A stretch of 23,351 nucleotides of DNA from Acidothermaceae bacterium (GTDB lineage Bacteria; Actinomycetota; Actinomycetes; Acidothermales; Acidothermaceae), in the NCBI GenBank assembly GCA_025925185.1, contig JAICLV010000017.1, positions 1 to 23,351 of the forward strand, given 5' to 3'. The notes below the pieces were generated by a model. The model saw only the letters and a list, made by a program, of their open reading frames with translations, had not been told where the DNA came from and ran no database searches. A program made the translations under genes and the position numbers. The first letter of the stretch is position 1, and each line of letters begins with the position of its first letter. Positions 7,830 to 15,263 of this stretch are shown here, piece after piece.

Positions 7830-8731
7830 TATGGCGGAAGGTGAACGAACTGCGCCGGATGGCGACCGGACAGCTTCGCTCGCGCTCGGCGAGTCCGGCC
7901 GAAGACGACAGCGCGTCAGTCGACAACGAGGCGCGACTGGCGGCGGTGGGCGCCACCGCCATCACCGTCGCGATTTGTCGAGCGGCCGAACGGGAGCGCG
8001 TCGAACCGTGGTTCACCGACCCGCTCGCCGATTACGTGGAGCGCACTGCCGAACCAACGCGCGCGACAAATCCAAGGCCAGGCTTGATTTTCTGGGTGGC
8101 GGTGCGCACCCGATTTCTCGACGAGCTGGTCGCCTCCGCTGTCAGCGACGGCGTGCGCCAGGTGGTGCTGCTCGGGGCCGGGCTCGACGCGCGCGCGGTT
8201 CGCCTCGACCTCCCGGACGACGTGACGTTCTTCGAGATCGACCGGTCGTCGGTACACGGCTTGAAATCGCGGTTGTTGAAGCAAGCGGGACTGACGGCGA
8301 GGTACGAACGGCACGCCGTCGTCGCCGACCTCGCGTCGTCCGACTGGCTTGCTGCTCTGCGCGTGCAAGGGTGGAAGAGTGACGCGCCGACCTGCTGGAT
8401 CGCCGAGGGATTGCTCATCTACTTGAAGCAGGAGCCGCGTGACGCGTTGCTACGCCAACTCGCGAAAGCGAGCGCGCCCGGCAGCCGGCTCGGCATCACC
8501 GCGACCAGTTCCGCGCGGGCCGCACAGTTGAGGATGTGGGAGTCCGGCGTCGACGGCGACGTGGCGGAGTGGATGGCCGACCTCGGCTGGTCTGCGACGA
8601 TCTCGACCCTGCCGGAGGCGGCGGCCGCGTTCGGAAGGCCGGTGGGCGTGGAGACCGAGCGCGCCCGATCGGCGATACTCGTCGACGCGAGGCCGGGGCA
8701 GCGGCCGGCGCAGGTAGGAGCCGACACGTGA
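7826..8731 (+). CDS. SAM-dependent methyltransferase, TIGR00027/leucine carboxyl methyltransferase-like
   Basis: A 301-residue class I methyltransferase. The SAM motif VVLLGAGLDARAVRLDL and the acidic-loop FEIDRS are the hallmark of the large actinobacterial family of putative S-adenosyl-L-methionine-dependent methyltransferases related to leucine carboxyl methyltransferases. The acceptor helix region has CWIAEGLLIYL, also typical. Members are thought to methylate small molecules or carboxylates, but few have known substrates. The GTG start overlaps the permease stop (GTGA) and the stop overlaps the glycosyltransferase start. The operon suggests it acts on the same molecule as the glycosyltransferase; this is inference. 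Confidence 0.9.
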   Translation: MIWRKVNELRRMATGQLRSRSASPAEDDSASVDNEARLAAVGATAITVAICRAAERERVEPWFTDPLADYVERTAEPTRATNPRPGLIFWVAVRTRFLDELVASAVSDGVRQVVLLGAGLDARAVRLDLPDDVTFFEIDRSSVHGLKSRLLKQAGLTARYERHAVVADLASSDWLAALRVQGWKSDAPTCWIAEGLLIYLKQEPRDALLRQLAKASAPGSRLGITATSSARAAQLRMWESGVDGDVAEWMADLGWSATISTLPEAAAAFGRPVGVETERARSAILVDARPGQRPAQVGADT

Positions 8732-9885
8732 GGGTGCTGGTCACCGTCGTGCCGCAGGCCGGCCACGTCTATCCGTTGCTGCCATTGACAAAAGCACTCG
8801 TCGAGCAAGGCGACGACGTCGTGCTGGCAACGGGTCCTGACGCGATCGCGCTCGCGGCCGACAGCGGCGCGCGGGTGACCCCGGTCGGCAAAGGGTTCGA
8901 CGCGTGGTGGCAGGCGCTGTCGGCGCGCACCCGCGGGATTCCTGGCGACGGCCTCGCTCCCGAGCGGGTGATCCCGTACTTCTTGCCGCGGCTGTTCGCC
9001 GAGGCCGGCACGGTCGACATGGTCGACGACCTGTTGGCGCTGGCGAAGGCGTTCGCGCCCGACGTCATCGTGCACGACGGGTTCACCTTCGCGGCGCCGT
9101 TGGTGGCGGCGTTGGTCGGCGTCCGATCCGTGCACCACACCATCGGCTCACCGGTCGACGCCGCGACGCTTGAGACCTGCAGCGACGTGCTGTCGCCGCT
9201 GTGGCGCTCGATGGGCCGCGACGTGCCCCCGTTCGCCGGCATCTACTCGGGCGTCACGCTCGACATCTTCCCGCCGTCGCTGGGTTTCGCGTTTCCGGCG
9301 ATCGCCACCGACGTGCGGCCGATGCGACCGACGGCGTTGCCGATTCGCGACGCCAAGTTGCCTCCGAGCTTGGCCGACCTGCCGAGGCGGCCGACCATCT
9401 ACGGCACTCTAGGAACAATATCGAACACCGACACATCGATCTTCCGCGCGATACTCGACGGACTCGCCGACGAGCCGGTCAACGTCGTCCTCACGGTCGG
9501 CTCGTCAAACGACCCTGACACGCTCGTCCCGGCGCCGCCGAACGCGCGGGTCGAGCGATACGTGCCGCAGGCGGCGCTGCTGCCGCACTGCGCGGCCGTC
9601 ATCCACCACGCGGGCTCCGGCACGATGCTCGGCGCGCTCGCGCACGGTCTGCCGCAGGTCGCCATCCCGCAAGGCGCCGACAACTTCGTCAACGCTCGGC
9701 TGCTTGAGTCGGCCGGAGCGGGCCGGTTGATTCGACCGGGCGAGGTCAGCGGCGAACGCGTTCGCGTGGAGCTCCGGACGACTTTGGACGACGCGCGCTA
9801 TCGCACGACAGCGCGCGGCATCGGCGACGAGATCGCTCGGATGCCGGTGCCGCAGGTGATCGCCGCCGGCTTGCGCGCGGGCTAA
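8728..9885 (+). CDS. Glycosyltransferase, MGT/UGT type (GT1-like)
   Basis: A 385-residue GT-B fold glycosyltransferase starting MRVLVTVVPQAGHVYPLLPL. The N-terminal GHVYPLLPLTKAL is the usual acceptor-domain start of GT1 enzymes, and the C-terminal donor-binding signature reads HHAGSGTMLGALAHGLPQVAIPQGADNF in overlapping blocks (residues roughly 291-318). The GTG at 8728 is chosen because it overlaps the methyltransferase stop (GTGA) and has AGGAG 7 nt upstream; the longer frame back to 8536 is only shadow. By family it transfers a sugar from a nucleotide donor to a small lipophilic acceptor, as in macrolide or glycopeptide tailoring or inactivation. Its TAA stop shares bases with the stop of the convergent STAS gene. 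Confidence 0.92.
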   Translation: MRVLVTVVPQAGHVYPLLPLTKALVEQGDDVVLATGPDAIALAADSGARVTPVGKGFDAWWQALSARTRGIPGDGLAPERVIPYFLPRLFAEAGTVDMVDDLLALAKAFAPDVIVHDGFTFAAPLVAALVGVRSVHHTIGSPVDAATLETCSDVLSPLWRSMGRDVPPFAGIYSGVTLDIFPPSLGFAFPAIATDVRPMRPTALPIRDAKLPPSLADLPRRPTIYGTLGTISNTDTSIFRAILDGLADEPVNVVLTVGSSNDPDTLVPAPPNARVERYVPQAALLPHCAAVIHHAGSGTMLGALAHGLPQVAIPQGADNFVNARLLESAGAGRLIRPGEVSGERVRVELRTTLDDARYRTTARGIGDEIARMPVPQVIAAGLRAG

Positions 9886-10367
9886 GCGACCGACGCGCCG
9901 AGAGCGGCGACCGCGTCGCTGACGTCGCGGTGCAGCGGGAAGAACGAGTCCATCCGGGCGAGTTGGAACACCTCCGCGATCGGCGACCGCGTGACGATGT
10001 GCAGTTCGCCCTCCACCGCGAGCAACGCACGATGCGCGCTCAAGAAGATCGTCAGGCCTGTGGAGTCCATGAAGGTGACCTGGCACAGGTCGACGACCAA
10101 CCGGGACTCGCCCGTCGAGATCGCCGCGATGAGCGCCTCTAAGAACAGCCCTCCGGTGACGATGTCGATCTCCCCGATCGGCGTGATGACCAAGATCGAG
10201 TCGACGCGGTCGACGTGCACCTCGAGCTCGTGGCGACCGGCCGCCGCCTCGCGAGTCTCGGAGCCGGCGTCGGCGCCGCCGAGCGGTTGCGACTCCGGCG
10301 CCAAACGTGCGGCGCCCTCCGCTATGAGGTGCGATGCGGAGGGCGCCGGTTGCGGCGTGACGTTCAT
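9882..10367 (-). CDS. STAS-domain anti-anti-sigma factor with N-terminal extension
   Basis: A 161-residue protein with a STAS domain at about residues 47-155. The phosphorylation-site motif FMDSTGL places the conserved serine at residue 102, and LVVDLCQVTFMDSTG matches the RsbV/SpoIIAA strand-helix unit. About 45 Ala/Pro-rich residues precede the domain and probably form a disordered tail; single-domain RsbV proteins lack this. By family it would bind an RsbW-like anti-sigma kinase when unphosphorylated and so free a sigma factor. It lies 29 bp downstream of the VOC gene on the same strand. AGGGG is upstream of the ATG at 10367. No kinase is adjacent; a PP2C phosphatase that could reactivate it is encoded at 13702-15258. 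Confidence 0.9.
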   Translation of the reverse strand: MNVTPQPAPSASHLIAEGAARLAPESQPLGGADAGSETREAAAGRHELEVHVDRVDSILVITPIGEIDIVTGGLFLEALIAAISTGESRLVVDLCQVTFMDSTGLTIFLSAHRALLAVEGELHIVTRSPIAEVFQLARMDSFFPLHRDVSDAVAALGASVA

Positions 10368-10396
10368 GCGCCGATGGTTCCCCTAGCGCGACGATT

Positions 10397-10912
10397 TCAA
10401 GCACCGGCCGGGTGAGGTTGCGACGCGGAGCCGTCGGCGGCGTCGACGAGAGCCTGAATGTCGAGTTTGCCCATGCCGAGCATGGCGGTCATGGCCCGAT
10501 CGACGCGCGCCTGGTCAGAGCCGGAGAGCAGTTCTGGCAGCACGGTCGGAACGATTTGCCACGACAGGCCGAAGCGGTCCTTGAGCCACCCGCACGGACC
10601 TTCCTCGCCGCCGTCCGACAGCGTGCTCCACAGCCGGTCGACCTCCTCTTGGGTCTCGCAGTAGACCTGGAACGAGATCGCCTCGGTGAACGTGAACTCC
10701 GGGCCCCCGTTCAGCGCAAGCAGGCGTTGGCCGTCGATCTCGAACTCAACGGTCAGCACGGTCCCCGCCTCCCCGGGCGCGGTATCGCCACGCCGGGTGA
10801 CACCGGCGATCGACGAGTTGTCGAACACAGCGGTGTAGAACTTCGCCGCCTCCTCCGCCTGGGTGTCAAACCACAGGCACGGCCTGATCTTGGACGACGT
10901 CAGCTTCGTCAC
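10397..10912 (-). CDS. VOC family protein, PhnB / 3-demethylubiquinone methyltransferase-like
   Basis: A 171-residue glyoxalase-fold protein. It starts at a GTG (10912) with AAAGGAG 8 nt upstream. Family marks are IRPCLWFDTQAEEAAKFYTAVF at the N terminus (in overlapping blocks), then FQVYCETQEEVDRLW, the GEEGPCGWLKDRFGLSWQIVP region, and a C-terminal AMTAMLGMGKLDI. This matches the PhnB-like group that databases label 3-demethylubiquinone-9 3-methyltransferase, although most members have no shown methyltransferase activity. The metal-binding residues of true glyoxalases are not evident. It shares direction with the STAS gene 29 bp downstream and diverges from the YbjQ-like operon. Its biochemical role is unknown. 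Confidence 0.9.
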   Translation of the reverse strand: MTKLTSSKIRPCLWFDTQAEEAAKFYTAVFDNSSIAGVTRRGDTAPGEAGTVLTVEFEIDGQRLLALNGGPEFTFTEAISFQVYCETQEEVDRLWSTLSDGGEEGPCGWLKDRFGLSWQIVPTVLPELLSGSDQARVDRAMTAMLGMGKLDIQALVDAADGSASQPHPAGA

Positions 10913-11048
10913 GGCCCCGCTCCTTTCGTTCGCGATTGCTGATAGGACGACGCGAGGCCGGGCGATTCATCGGTGTGTTTCGACGTGTCGCGATGCGATG
11001 CCTCGGGTTGTGGCCGATGATCGTGAGGTCGCACGGTTGGAGGCAGTT
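10913..11048. other. Divergent intergenic region, VOC gene / YbjQ-like operon
   Basis: This is 136 bp between divergent starts. It holds the ribosome binding sites of both genes (reverse AAAGGAG at about 10921-10927 and forward TTGGAGG at 11037-11043). I see no clear sigma-70 or SigB-type promoter pair. The short direct repeat GCGATGCGATGC near 10990-11001 is the only other structure. Confidence 0.4.
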
Positions 11049-11894
11049 GTGTCCGCGAGCAGCCCGCCGGTCGAGGACCCGCTTTCTCAAGATTCGATGG
11101 CCGACGTCGAGTCTGGATTGCCGGCCGACGCTCGGGCCCGCCTGACCGGCGTGCCGGAGGTCGACGGCCGGCGGTTCTTCACCTCCGACCTCAGTGTCAA
11201 CGAGTTCCTGCTGATCCGACAGGCCGGGTTTCGGCCGCTCGGGCTGGTGCTCGGCAGCTCTATCTACCGGGTCGGACTGCGCTCGCGGCTGCGCGCTGGC
11301 AGCGGTGAGATGCGCCAGCTCACCCAGGCGTTGTACTCCGCACGCGAGCGCGCGATGACCCGCATGGAGGCGGAGGCCGACCTGTTAGGCGCCGACGGCG
11401 TCGTCGGCGTCCGGCTCGACGTCCGGTTACGTGACTTCGGCAAGAACCTTCTCGAGTTCGTCGCGATCGGGACCGCTATCGCCGCCGACGAGGGTGGCGA
11501 TTGGCGCACGCCCACTGGCAAGCCGTTCACCTCCGACTTGTCAGGGCAGGATTTCTGGGCGCTTCTGCAGACGGGCTACGCACCACGCGGATTGGTGTTG
11601 GGCAACTGCGTGTACTACGTCGGGCGATTCGCTGGGCGACGCATCGGTCCGACGACGGAGCTCACCGGTTTCACACAAGGCATGTACGCCGCGCGCGAGG
11701 CGGCAATGAAGCGAATGGAGGCCGAGGCGACCGAGTTGCACGCCGAGGGCATCGTCGGTGTCGACATAGAAGAGTCGAACCACGTTTGGGGCTCCCACAT
11801 GATCGAGTTCCTCGCTATCGGCACGGCCGTTCGTCCACTGGAGGGCGGACACCCGATCGACGGTCCCGAACTCGTGTTGCCGGTCGAGGCATGA
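11049..11894 (+). CDS. Double YbjQ-like domain protein 1 of 3
   Basis: A 281-residue protein with two copies of a YbjQ-like module (the family called heavy-metal-binding domain, usually a single domain of about 105 residues). Module A spans about residues 42-148 and module B about 157-273. Both start with FTSDLS and share the G-x-x-P-x-GLVLG strand, an AREAAMxRMEAEA helix, an ADG/AEG-IVGV turn and an AIGTA end. Module B has an NHVWGS segment that returns in protein 3. I chose the GTG at 11049 because TTGGAGG lies 5 nt upstream; the frame is open to 10863 but has no family homology there. There is no conserved Cys/His set, so metal binding is not supported. No signal peptide is seen. It overlaps the next gene by ATGA. 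Function is unknown. Confidence 0.85.
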   Translation: MSASSPPVEDPLSQDSMADVESGLPADARARLTGVPEVDGRRFFTSDLSVNEFLLIRQAGFRPLGLVLGSSIYRVGLRSRLRAGSGEMRQLTQALYSARERAMTRMEAEADLLGADGVVGVRLDVRLRDFGKNLLEFVAIGTAIAADEGGDWRTPTGKPFTSDLSGQDFWALLQTGYAPRGLVLGNCVYYVGRFAGRRIGPTTELTGFTQGMYAAREAAMKRMEAEATELHAEGIVGVDIEESNHVWGSHMIEFLAIGTAVRPLEGGHPIDGPELVLPVEA

Positions 11895-12751
11895 CTCCTC
11901 GCATTTGGTCGACCCAACTCGACGGCGCAGCCCTCGCAGTCTTGGAGTCGTTGGGATATCGCGCCGTCGGGGTCGCGATGGGAATGTCGGCGTACATCCG
12001 CAGCGCGTATTCCAGCTACCCGAGTCAGGTGAGTCGGCCGGGCTCGTCACCGAACCAGAAGTTTTACCCTTGTCCTCACGGCAAATACTCCCTCTCTCAC
12101 ACGCCCGGCTTGAACTATCGGCAGACCTGGCTGCAAGATCCGCGGCGGCTGGCGTTGCGCGCCGTGCGCGACAAGCTGACGACCGACGCGGCTGGCCTCG
12201 GGGCGCACGGCGTCATCGGCGTCTCTATCGAGCACGCGACCCTCCGCCACAGCGAACCACCGGTTCGGCAACTTCGCATGACCGGCACCGCGATTCGCGC
12301 GGCCGACGTGAAGATCGGGAACGTCGGGAACGTCGGGGAGGTCGCGGCCGGCAACCTGTTCGCGACGACGCTCGGCGCGTCGGGATTCGCGCAACTGTTG
12401 CTCGGCGGCCGCGTGCCGACGGGGTTGACGTTTGGCACCGCACTCATCGAGGTGATGCCCGGCTGTGTCATCCGGACGACAAAGCGATCGCGTGACGCCG
12501 TCCTCCTTGAGCAACTTGCCGACGCGAGCGAGATGGCGCGCAAGCTGGCCATCGACGACCTGCGAACCGAGGGGGCGAAGCTCGGCGGCGACGAGGTCGT
12601 GGCGGTAGACCTTGATTTGGAGGACGCTGCTTCGCTGACACCCGGCGGCTGGACGTCGGTCAGCGCGTACGCGACCGGCACGGCGGTGCGGCGATTCGAC
12701 AATGCCACCGATGTCCGAGCCCAGCAGGTGTTCTCGCTCGGTGGCCGGTGA
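11891..12751 (+). CDS. Double YbjQ-like domain protein 2 of 3, most diverged
   Basis: A 286-residue protein starting MTPRIWSTQLDG. Module A (about 1-137) keeps the FxS/TxL start, the GYRAVGVAMG strand, an LGAHGVIGV turn and a TGTAI end. However, about 40 residues rich in Ser, Pro, Tyr and His (about 38-80, including PCPHG at 60-64 and His70) are inserted where the other copies have a short loop. Module B (about 154-275) keeps LFATTLG, PTGLTFG, an LGGDEVVAVDLD turn and ATGTAV. The two are joined by a linker with the repeat GNVGNVGEV. The start is fixed by the ATGA overlap with gene 1, and the stop overlaps gene 3 (GTGA). The insert could be a binding loop, but this cannot be shown here. Confidence 0.8.
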   Translation: MTPRIWSTQLDGAALAVLESLGYRAVGVAMGMSAYIRSAYSSYPSQVSRPGSSPNQKFYPCPHGKYSLSHTPGLNYRQTWLQDPRRLALRAVRDKLTTDAAGLGAHGVIGVSIEHATLRHSEPPVRQLRMTGTAIRAADVKIGNVGNVGEVAAGNLFATTLGASGFAQLLLGGRVPTGLTFGTALIEVMPGCVIRTTKRSRDAVLLEQLADASEMARKLAIDDLRTEGAKLGGDEVVAVDLDLEDAASLTPGGWTSVSAYATGTAVRRFDNATDVRAQQVFSLGGR

Positions 12752-13575
12752 CTGACTACTCGCGGATAGCCCGCCTTGCGGCGCGCCCGGCGCAACCGAC
12801 CGCCGCGCAAAAACCCGTCGGCGCGGCGCTCTCGGGTTCCTCCGAACTGCTCGCGCTGGCACACGCCGCTCTTCATCCAATCGCCGTCGTCAGCGGGACG
12901 GCGGTGAGCCGGATTGCGACCGGGCTCATGTCGTCCAACCGGCTCGGCGAGATCGTGTCGCTGACGTCGGCGATGGAGGCCGCGCGCGAGCAGGCCGTCA
13001 TCCGACTCATCGCGGCCGCGCGCGAGTACCGCGCGGCCGGCGTCGTCGGGGTGAGCCCTCGGATGAGCTGGCATGGCCATCGCCGCCACCACACCCTTGA
13101 GCTGACCCTGGTCGGCACGGCGGTCACGACCAGTGAGTCGGCTGCCCCCGACAGCGAGCAGGTATTCACGGCGACACTGGACGGCGTGGCTATGGCCCGG
13201 CTGATCTGGTCGGGCTGGCGCCCAGTCGGGTTGGCCCTCGGGGTGACGGTGTTCGGCTTTCCGCGCAGGCGGCTTGGCGCGTGGTTTCGGTCTAACTGGC
13301 ACGGCGGCGAAGCGGCGCTTCAGACGTCGGCCCTTTACGCGGCTCGCGAGGTGGCGCTGCGCCGGCTGCAGGACAACGCGAGCGCCTTGGCCGCTGATGG
13401 ACTGTTGGGCATCGATGTGCGGCACGACCAGCATGTGTGGGGGCGTCGTGCCATCGAACTTTCGGCCATCGGCACGGCGGTCGCGCGTACCTCCCATGCC
13501 GAGGCGATGCAAGCCCCTCTGCGCACGCTCAGCGTCACCGACGCGGGTACCGCCCGCCCAACCCACCTGCGCTGA
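12748..13575 (+). CDS. Double YbjQ-like domain protein 3 of 3
   Basis: A 275-residue protein starting at the GTG inside the stop of gene 2. Module A (about 26-129) is recognisable by its AMEAAREQAVIRL helix, AAGVVGV turn and VGTAV end, but it has lost the FTSDL start. Module B (about 137-250) is close to module B of protein 1: VFTATLDG, WRPVGLALG, ALYAAREVALRRL, LAADGLLGIDV, QHVWG and AIGTAV. The last 25 residues are Ala/Thr-rich. Its stop codon is the left arm of a long inverted repeat. With genes 1 and 2 it brings six modules into one operon, so the products probably assemble together; this is inference from the known homo-oligomeric nature of YbjQ proteins. Confidence 0.82.
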   Translation: MTDYSRIARLAARPAQPTAAQKPVGAALSGSSELLALAHAALHPIAVVSGTAVSRIATGLMSSNRLGEIVSLTSAMEAAREQAVIRLIAAAREYRAAGVVGVSPRMSWHGHRRHHTLELTLVGTAVTTSESAAPDSEQVFTATLDGVAMARLIWSGWRPVGLALGVTVFGFPRRRLGAWFRSNWHGGEAALQTSALYAAREVALRRLQDNASALAADGLLGIDVRHDQHVWGRRAIELSAIGTAVARTSHAEAMQAPLRTLSVTDAGTARPTHLR

Positions 13576-13624
13576 GAGTCTCGAATCCCCGGTTCCGCGG
13601 TTCGGCTGAACGGGCTCTCGGCGC
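13569..13624 (+). terminator. Long imperfect hairpin after the YbjQ-like operon (terminator or attenuator)
   Basis: GCGCTGAGAG (13569-13578) pairs fully with CTCTCGGCGC (13615-13624), with one T-G wobble. Directly stacked inside, CCCG+TTC (13588-13595, one G bulged) pairs with GAACGGG (13608-13614), leaving a 12-nt loop. That is 17 base pairs with a 9-nt bulge on the left side. The right arm is continuous. There is no T-run after it, as is common for actinobacterial hairpins. It contains the stop codon of the third YbjQ-like gene and ends 77 bp before the phosphatase start. It may end the operon or control read-through into the phosphatase. Confidence 0.5.
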
Positions 13625-13701
13625 CGACGCGCTCGGGTATCGTGACGCCCAATGCACACCTCGCCAGCGGCTGCCTCACGACACCCGCGTTTGAGGCGCG
13701 G

Positions 13702-15258
13702 GTGAGCATACCTCGCCTCCGCCCGCTCACCGTGGGCGTCGTGTGCGCTTGCGTCGCGCTCACCCTCGGGCTGGGGTGGGCGGCACGTCGCGTCGACCAG
13801 CACAGCAACCAGCGGATCTTGGAACAACAGGTGCAGCAGGCGGCCGTCGCGCTGTCAAGCTCGATGCCGATCGTGCAGGCGCAGCTCGCGCAGGTGCTGC
13901 AGGTCGCCGAAGACACGAATGGCGACCCGCAGATCTTCCGCCGAGTCGTCGGGCCGGTGCTGAAGAAGCACCCGGAGATGGTGGGTCTGTCGCTGTGGCA
14001 GGCGGCCGGCGGCAAGGCCCACGAGGTGGCTACTTCCGGTGGGCCCTACACGTTGGTGTCGAACGGTCAGGCGGCCGCGTTCTTGTCCACGGTCAAGCCG
14101 ACCGGCGAACAGCCGGCGCTGACGCAGATCTTGCCAGGCTCGCCGCAGCGGCTCGGCTTCGCGGAGGCACTGCCCGGCGGCACCCAGGGCCTGGTGGTCT
14201 ACGGCGAGAGCCTGTTCCCGCCCAATCGGCGGATCACGATCCCGAAAAGCTCCCCGTTCGGCGACCTTCACCTCGCCCTGTACCTCGGTCCGAAGCCGGT
14301 CGAGTCGCAGCTGCTTGAGGCGACGACGCAGACGCCGATCCGCGGCCGCACCTCGCACGCGTCGCTGCCGTTCGGCGACAAGTCGATCACCGTCGTGGCG
14401 TCGTCGACCACCGATCTCGCGGGCGGACTCTCGGCGTCGCTGTGGTGGATCGTGTTGATCGTCGGCGGCGCGCTGGCCGTGGCCAGCGGCGCCGCCTTGG
14501 AGTTCATGGCCCGCCGCCGGGCGCTCGCGGAACGGCTGTACCGGCATCAGCGCGACATCGCGAGCACCTTGCAGCACGCGTTGCTGCCGGACGTGCCCGA
14601 CGTTCCAGGCCTGGAGATCTCCGCGCGCTATCTGGCCGGCGTGGCCGGCACGGAGGTCGGCGGCGACTGGTACGACGTGATCCGCCCGGAGGAGCAGCGC
14701 GTCGTCTTCTTCGTCGGCGACGTCTCGGGGCGCGGCCTCACGGCGGCCACCACCATGGGTTCCCTTCGCTACGCGATCCGCGCGTACGTCGCGCAAGGCG
14801 ACTCCATCGAGACGGTCTTGGTGAGGCTTGGCGGCTTGCTGGACTTCGAAACTGACCAGCATTTTGCGACGGTGCTCGCCGGCGAGATCGACCTCAAGGA
14901 GCGGCGGATCACGCTCGCCTCGGCGGGCCACTTCGCGCCGCTGCTCATCACTGACACGGACGAGCCGCGGTTCGTCGTCGTTGAAGGCGGGGTGCAACCC
15001 CCGGTCGGTGTCGCACCCCTAGCTCCGCCGATGACCACGTCGTTCCACATGCCGGCCGACGGCACGCTGCTGGCCTTCACCGACGGCGTCGTCGAGCGCA
15101 AGGACGAGTCGATCGACATCGGGCTGCAGCGGCTGCGCGACGAAGCGGTCAGCTCGCCGCAGTCGCTGGATGAGCTGCTCGATCACCTTGTCGCGTCGTT
15201 GGTGCCGCACGGCGCCGACGACGACATCGTGATGCTCGCCATCCGCTGGCACGGCTGA
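13702..15258 (+). CDS. Membrane-anchored PP2C phosphatase, RsbU/SpoIIE type
   Basis: A 518-residue sensor phosphatase. TM1 is at about residues 8-27, followed by an extracytoplasmic sensor domain of about 215 residues, TM2 at about 245-268 (LWWIVLIVGGALAVASG), a short coiled linker (RRRALAERLYRHQRD) and a SpoIIE/PP2C domain from about 280. Catalytic metal residues are visible in VGGDWYD, VGDVSGRG, TDGVVE and GADDDIVML. LQHALLPDVPDVPGLE is the usual RsbU domain entry. By family it dephosphorylates an RsbV-type STAS protein in response to an external signal. The GTG at 13702 has GAGG 5 nt upstream and puts TM1 at the N terminus; an earlier GTG at 13642 lacks a binding site. The STAS protein at 9882-10367 is the only candidate partner in the window. 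Confidence 0.9.
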   Translation: MSIPRLRPLTVGVVCACVALTLGLGWAARRVDQHSNQRILEQQVQQAAVALSSSMPIVQAQLAQVLQVAEDTNGDPQIFRRVVGPVLKKHPEMVGLSLWQAAGGKAHEVATSGGPYTLVSNGQAAAFLSTVKPTGEQPALTQILPGSPQRLGFAEALPGGTQGLVVYGESLFPPNRRITIPKSSPFGDLHLALYLGPKPVESQLLEATTQTPIRGRTSHASLPFGDKSITVVASSTTDLAGGLSASLWWIVLIVGGALAVASGAALEFMARRRALAERLYRHQRDIASTLQHALLPDVPDVPGLEISARYLAGVAGTEVGGDWYDVIRPEEQRVVFFVGDVSGRGLTAATTMGSLRYAIRAYVAQGDSIETVLVRLGGLLDFETDQHFATVLAGEIDLKERRITLASAGHFAPLLITDTDEPRFVVVEGGVQPPVGVAPLAPPMTTSFHMPADGTLLAFTDGVVERKDESIDIGLQRLRDEAVSSPQSLDELLDHLVASLVPHGADDDIVMLAIRWHG

Positions 15259-15263
15259 ACTCC

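Noticed and set aside
12315..12337. Tandem 9-nt repeat (TCGGGAACG) in the second YbjQ-like gene
   Set aside because: Encodes a GNVGNVGEV linker between two modules; likely a simple slippage repeat in a flexible region.
11049..13575. Heavy-metal-binding function for the YbjQ-like proteins
   Set aside because: The database label is not backed by a conserved set of Cys or His across the six modules; only scattered single residues are present.
12115..13827. 570-codon open frame on the minus strand opposite the YbjQ-like genes
   Set aside because: Arg/His/Ala-rich composition without any family motif; the plus strand carries recognisable repeated modules with coupled starts. It is a GC-driven shadow.
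13855..14997. 380-codon open frame on the minus strand opposite the phosphatase
   Set aside because: The plus strand shows full PP2C motifs; the antisense product is low-complexity Arg/Asp/Gln-rich.
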